A stretch of 64,000 bases of DNA from Roseomonas alba (GTDB lineage: Bacteria; Pseudomonadota; Alphaproteobacteria; Acetobacterales; Acetobacteraceae): the NCBI RefSeq assembly GCF_019430885.1, contig NZ_JAHYBZ010000010.1:163781-227780 (forward strand), given 5' to 3'. Shown one piece after another: positions 61,557 through 64,000 of the stretch. The notes below the pieces were generated by a model. The model was given only the letters and a program-made list of their open reading frames with translations. It searched no databases and had not been told where the DNA came from. Made by a program: the position numbers and the translations under genes. Numbering within the stretch: the first letter of the stretch is position 1; each line of letters starts with the position of its first letter.

Positions 61557-61584
61557 TCCTACAGTCGAAGAAGAGGCACCGCCC

Positions 61585-63273
61585 TCACCGCTGCCCTGCC
61601 GCGTCCGGCCAGAACCGCACGCCTTCCCGCGCCAGCCCGCCGCCGACACCGACCGCCGTCCCGTCCGCGCGCCAGCAGGCCGCACCCTCCAGCACGCCGT
61701 CGTCATGGAAGCGGATGGCGCACATGCCGCCGCCGACATGGGGCATGCGGTCGATCTCGTGCCCGCGCGCGGTGAGCTCGGCGCGCACCGCCTCGCCGAA
61801 GGCAGGTTCCAGTTCCAACGCCTCGCCCTGGGTCCACAGGCGCGGGGCTTCCACGGCTTCCTGCAGCGACATGCCGTGGTCGACCAGGTTCAGCATGCCC
61901 TGCATGACCGACCCGAAGATGCGCAGACCCCCGGGCATGCCGAGCGCATAGGCCGGCTTGCCGCCGCGCAGCACGATCATCGGCGACATGGAGGTCGTCA
62001 CGCGCTTGCCGGGCACGATGGACAGGGCGTTGCCGGGGCGCGGGTCGAAGGTCGCCAGGTAGTTGTTCGGGATCAGGCCCGTGCCGTGGACGATGAAGCG
62101 CGCCCCGAAGGTCGAGTTGATCGTCTGGGTGAAGCAGCAGATGCGCCCTTCCCCGTCGGCCACGGTCAGATGCGTGGTGTTGGGGCTTTCGGGGGCGACG
62201 CCGGCGCCCCAGGCCTGAGCGCGACCCATGTCGATCAGCGCGCGGCGTTCGTCGGCATAGGCGGCGGAGGTCAGCTTCTCGACCGGCACCTTCACGAAGG
62301 CCGGGTCGCCGGAGGCCGCGGCGCGGTCGGCGAAGGCGATCTTCAGGCATTCGGCGAGCAGATGCGCGGTGTCGGCAGTGCCGAAGCCCATGGCGCGCAG
62401 GTCGTAGCCGGACAGGATGTTCAGCATCTGCAACACATGCACACCCGAGGACGCGGGCGGCGGCGGCAGCACGATCTCCACATCGCGATAGGGGCCGCGC
62501 AGCGGCGCGCGCTCGATGGTGCGATAGGCGCGGATGTCCTCGGCGGTGACGAGACCGCCGGCGCGCGCGATGCCGTCCCCGATCACCTGGCCCAGCGCGC
62601 CGTCCAGCGCGGCGACGCCTTCTTTCGCGATGGTCTTCAGCGTCTCGGCGTAGTCGGACTGCACCACGCGATGGCCGGGCTTCAGCGGCGCACCGTCCGG
62701 CACGTAGATCGCCGCAATGGCCGGGTCCTTCGCCATGTCGGGCGCGGCTTCCTTGGCGCATTCGGCCAGGTACGGCGTGGCGCGGTAGCCGCGTTCCGCA
62801 TGCCGGATCGCGGGCGCCATGACATCGGCGAGCGGGAAGGACCCGAAGCGCGCCAGCATCTCGCACCAGGCCTTGAGGTTGCCCGGCGTCGCCACCGACA
62901 GCCCGCCCACCGCGTTCAGCCGCCCAACCGCTTCCAGGTTGCGCGGATTGCCGGGCTGCGCCGGGGTGAACATGTCGGGCGTCGCGGCGGCGGCGCAGGT
63001 CGCCATGCCGTCGATGATGGTGTGGGTGCCGTCCGCCAGGCGCAGATGCGCCGTGCCGCCGCCGAGCAGCCCGACCATCATCGGCTCGACCACCGTCAGC
63101 GTGAACAGCGAGGCGATCGCCGCATCCACGGCGTTGCCGCCGGCCGCCAGCATCTCGGCGCCGGCCGCGGAGGCCAGCGGATGGTTCGTCACCACCATGC
63201 CCCTGGTGCCCGTGGCGGGGCGCTTCTCGGTGGTGAAGCGCGTGCCGGCGCGATCGGTCCAGGGCTGGCTCAT
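61585..63273 (-). CDS. Gamma-glutamyltransferase family protein
   Basis: The 562-residue protein has the Ntn-hydrolase fold of gamma-glutamyltransferase. Thr366 in SPNTTHLTV would be the nucleophile exposed by autocleavage, and the small subunit begins there. The glycine-rich GLLGGGTAHLRLADG and the later MSPMIVLRGGKPAYALGMPGG are family motifs. No signal peptide is seen, which differs from periplasmic GGT and fits the cytoplasmic or 7-ACA acylase-like members. ATG 63273 is used; the open frame starts 40 codons earlier without a site. It may act on glutathione conjugates or gamma-glutamyl amides. Confidence 0.9.
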   Translation of the reverse strand: MSQPWTDRAGTRFTTEKRPATGTRGMVVTNHPLASAAGAEMLAAGGNAVDAAIASLFTLTVVEPMMVGLLGGGTAHLRLADGTHTIIDGMATCAAAATPDMFTPAQPGNPRNLEAVGRLNAVGGLSVATPGNLKAWCEMLARFGSFPLADVMAPAIRHAERGYRATPYLAECAKEAAPDMAKDPAIAAIYVPDGAPLKPGHRVVQSDYAETLKTIAKEGVAALDGALGQVIGDGIARAGGLVTAEDIRAYRTIERAPLRGPYRDVEIVLPPPPASSGVHVLQMLNILSGYDLRAMGFGTADTAHLLAECLKIAFADRAAASGDPAFVKVPVEKLTSAAYADERRALIDMGRAQAWGAGVAPESPNTTHLTVADGEGRICCFTQTINSTFGARFIVHGTGLIPNNYLATFDPRPGNALSIVPGKRVTTSMSPMIVLRGGKPAYALGMPGGLRIFGSVMQGMLNLVDHGMSLQEAVEAPRLWTQGEALELEPAFGEAVRAELTARGHEIDRMPHVGGGMCAIRFHDDGVLEGAACWRADGTAVGVGGGLAREGVRFWPDAAGQR

Positions 63274-63289
63274 GGTGGTGTTCTGTCCC

Positions 63290-63661
63290 TCAGGGTGATG
63301 GCGATGTGAGCCGCAAGACGCGCTGCGGCTGGCAGAGATCCTCGCGCCCGAGCTCCTGGCTGCGGCCGTCGGCCCAGCGGATGCGCAGGTCATTCACGCA
63401 GGCGGAATGCGAGGGCGGCGTGATGTGCAGGGCGTTGCCCGGCGGCAGTTCGACCCGGCCGATGAGGGAGGCGCTGTACTGACCCTGCCCGGCGGCCGAC
63501 AGCTCGACCGCCACGATGGTCCCAGGCCCCAGATTGAGCAGCACGAAGGGCCGTGGCTGCGGCTGCTGCTGCGCCAGGGCCGGCGCAGCGAACAGCGTCA
63601 GCGCGAGGATGCCCCGCCCGTGGCCTTGCCACCTTCGAAACGCAACTCCGGCGCGGCGCAC
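63290..63661 (-). CDS. Small secreted protein, paralogue of the next gene
   Basis: The 123-residue product starts at GTG 63661, seven bases after GGGAG, giving a signal peptide with arginines and GILALTLFAAPALAQ. No other start gives a signal peptide. The mature part has PFVLLNLGPGTIVAVELS, then LPPGNALHITPPSHSACVND, and LGREDLCQPQRVLRL. These match the corresponding motifs of the upstream gene product, so the two are diverged duplicates. The two Cys could form a disulfide. It overlaps the upstream gene by 64 bases. Confidence 0.7.
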   Translation of the reverse strand: MRRAGVAFRRWQGHGRGILALTLFAAPALAQQQPQPRPFVLLNLGPGTIVAVELSAAGQGQYSASLIGRVELPPGNALHITPPSHSACVNDLRIRWADGRSQELGREDLCQPQRVLRLTSPSP

Positions 63662-64000
63662 AAATCGACTCCCGGACGGTCCTCGGTCCTGCCCCCAACA
63701 TAGACAGCGCGGATGTTGAACACGCAACCCTGCCCCTGGGGCGGGCGGATCTGCACGGCATTGCCGGCGGTGATCTGCGCCTGGCCCAGCCAGTCCTCCC
63801 GCCCGATGCCCTGGTCGGCCGGCGCGACATAGAGGCGGGAGATGGTCAGGCTCGCGACGTTCAGGATGCGCGTGGCGGGGGCCGGCGGAGGAACGGGCGC
63901 CACAGCCGCCGGCGCCGGCGCCGGCGCCTGGGCCGGGGCCGGGGCCGGGGCCGGGCGGATGGCGGGGGCGAAGGGCGCGGGCACCGCCGGCGTCACCGCA
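63598..64000 (-). CDS. Secreted-domain protein with Ala/Pro-rich leader, partial at window end
   Basis: The open frame runs into the window end, so the true N-terminus is missing or lies just beyond. The visible 130 residues are an Ala/Pro-rich spacer (PAPAPAPAQAPAPAPA) followed by a domain with ILNVASLTISRLYVAPA, IRPPQGQGCVFNIRAVYV and VDLCAAPELRF. Its order of motifs (LN.., TI..L, PP.G..C, DLC..) repeats in the downstream paralogue. The domain is likely exported because of the spacer and Cys pair. The upstream part could be a membrane-anchored protein. Confidence 0.65.
   Translation of the reverse strand, partial: AVTPAVPAPFAPAIRPAPAPAPAQAPAPAPAAVAPVPPPAPATRILNVASLTISRLYVAPADQGIGREDWLGQAQITAGNAVQIRPPQGQGCVFNIRAVYVGGRTEDRPGVDLCAAPELRFEGGKATGGASSR

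Larger units (their letters stand above)
61146..61584. other. Gene-free interval bounded by an inverted pair of hairpin modules
   Basis: The 439 bases between the porin and gamma-glutamyltransferase stops contain module copy G in forward orientation (61167-61247) and copy H in reverse (61500-61556). The spacer between (about 250 bases) has no gene. Confidence 0.65.

Noticed and set aside
61705..63309. 534-codon plus-strand open frame opposite the gamma-glutamyltransferase
   Set aside because: The minus-strand gene has the Thr nucleophile and conserved Gly motifs; the plus frame is Arg/His/Gly-rich shadow.

Overview
This is a 64 kb, very GC-rich, gene-dense chromosomal segment. The 50S protein L28 gene (rpmB), an Atm1-type exporter, a DegP/two-component pair and lpdA make it core-like, while many catabolic enzymes and solute-binding proteins make it metabolically accessory. 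The GC bias, several orphan Bug/TctC-type binding proteins, the CbpA/CbpM pair, a BKACE enzyme, DUF3597 and a fused LivHM permease suggest an alphaproteobacterium, most likely in the Acetobacteraceae (Roseomonas-like). That assignment is inference. I see no tRNA, rRNA, insertion sequence, CRISPR array or prophage.

Layout. 1-8.4 kb: a partial coiled-coil lipoprotein, a Nudix protein, a possible Cys-His-Asp enzyme, a DUF1963/YwqG protein, an Atm1-type ABC exporter, a BKACE enzyme, rpmB, and a small protein coupled to a GFA-type zinc protein. 8.6-21.8 kb: a periplasmic binding protein and LivHM-G-F uptake genes, followed by hydantoinase/oxoprolinase subunits A and B, a 6-hydroxynicotinate-reductase-like Fe-S protein and a UPF0280 (ApbE-like) protein. 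A cyclooxygenase-like haem peroxidase lies on the opposite strand inside this block. The block reads as an uptake and ring-opening pathway for an N-heterocyclic lactam, and is the best candidate here for an undescribed system. 21.8-27.5 kb: an OmpA-like porin, an EF-G-like GTPase, DUF3597 and a ThDP enzyme.

27.7-35.5 kb is a leftward block in two operons: cbpA-cbpM-DHDPS-like-MFS-GNAT, and enoyl-CoA hydratase/acyl-CoA synthetase/M20 peptidase. 35.6-44.8 kb: a branched-chain aminotransferase; a family 5 binding protein with a GMC oxidoreductase; and a LysR regulator divergent from a Bug protein/hydratase/ADP-forming acyl-CoA ligase operon. 45.2-53.4 kb: a histone-deacetylase-like amidohydrolase coupled to a class IV aminotransferase; a flavin monooxygenase divergent from a TetR regulator with an amidohydrolase; and two tandem Bug proteins. 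53.7-64 kb: lpdA, a GNAT, DegP divergent from a response regulator/kinase pair, an OprB-like porin, a gamma-glutamyltransferase and two small paralogous secreted proteins, the last cut by the window end.

Intergenic space is dominated by a repeated two-hairpin module (GGAGAGGGGC/GCCCCTCTCC followed by CCAAAGGCC/GGCCTTTGG), mostly just after stop codons and often between convergent genes, so it probably serves as a bidirectional terminator. A second repeat places a CGGGGGAG/CTCCCCCG hairpin 12-14 bases before the start codons of two genes of the heterocycle cluster.
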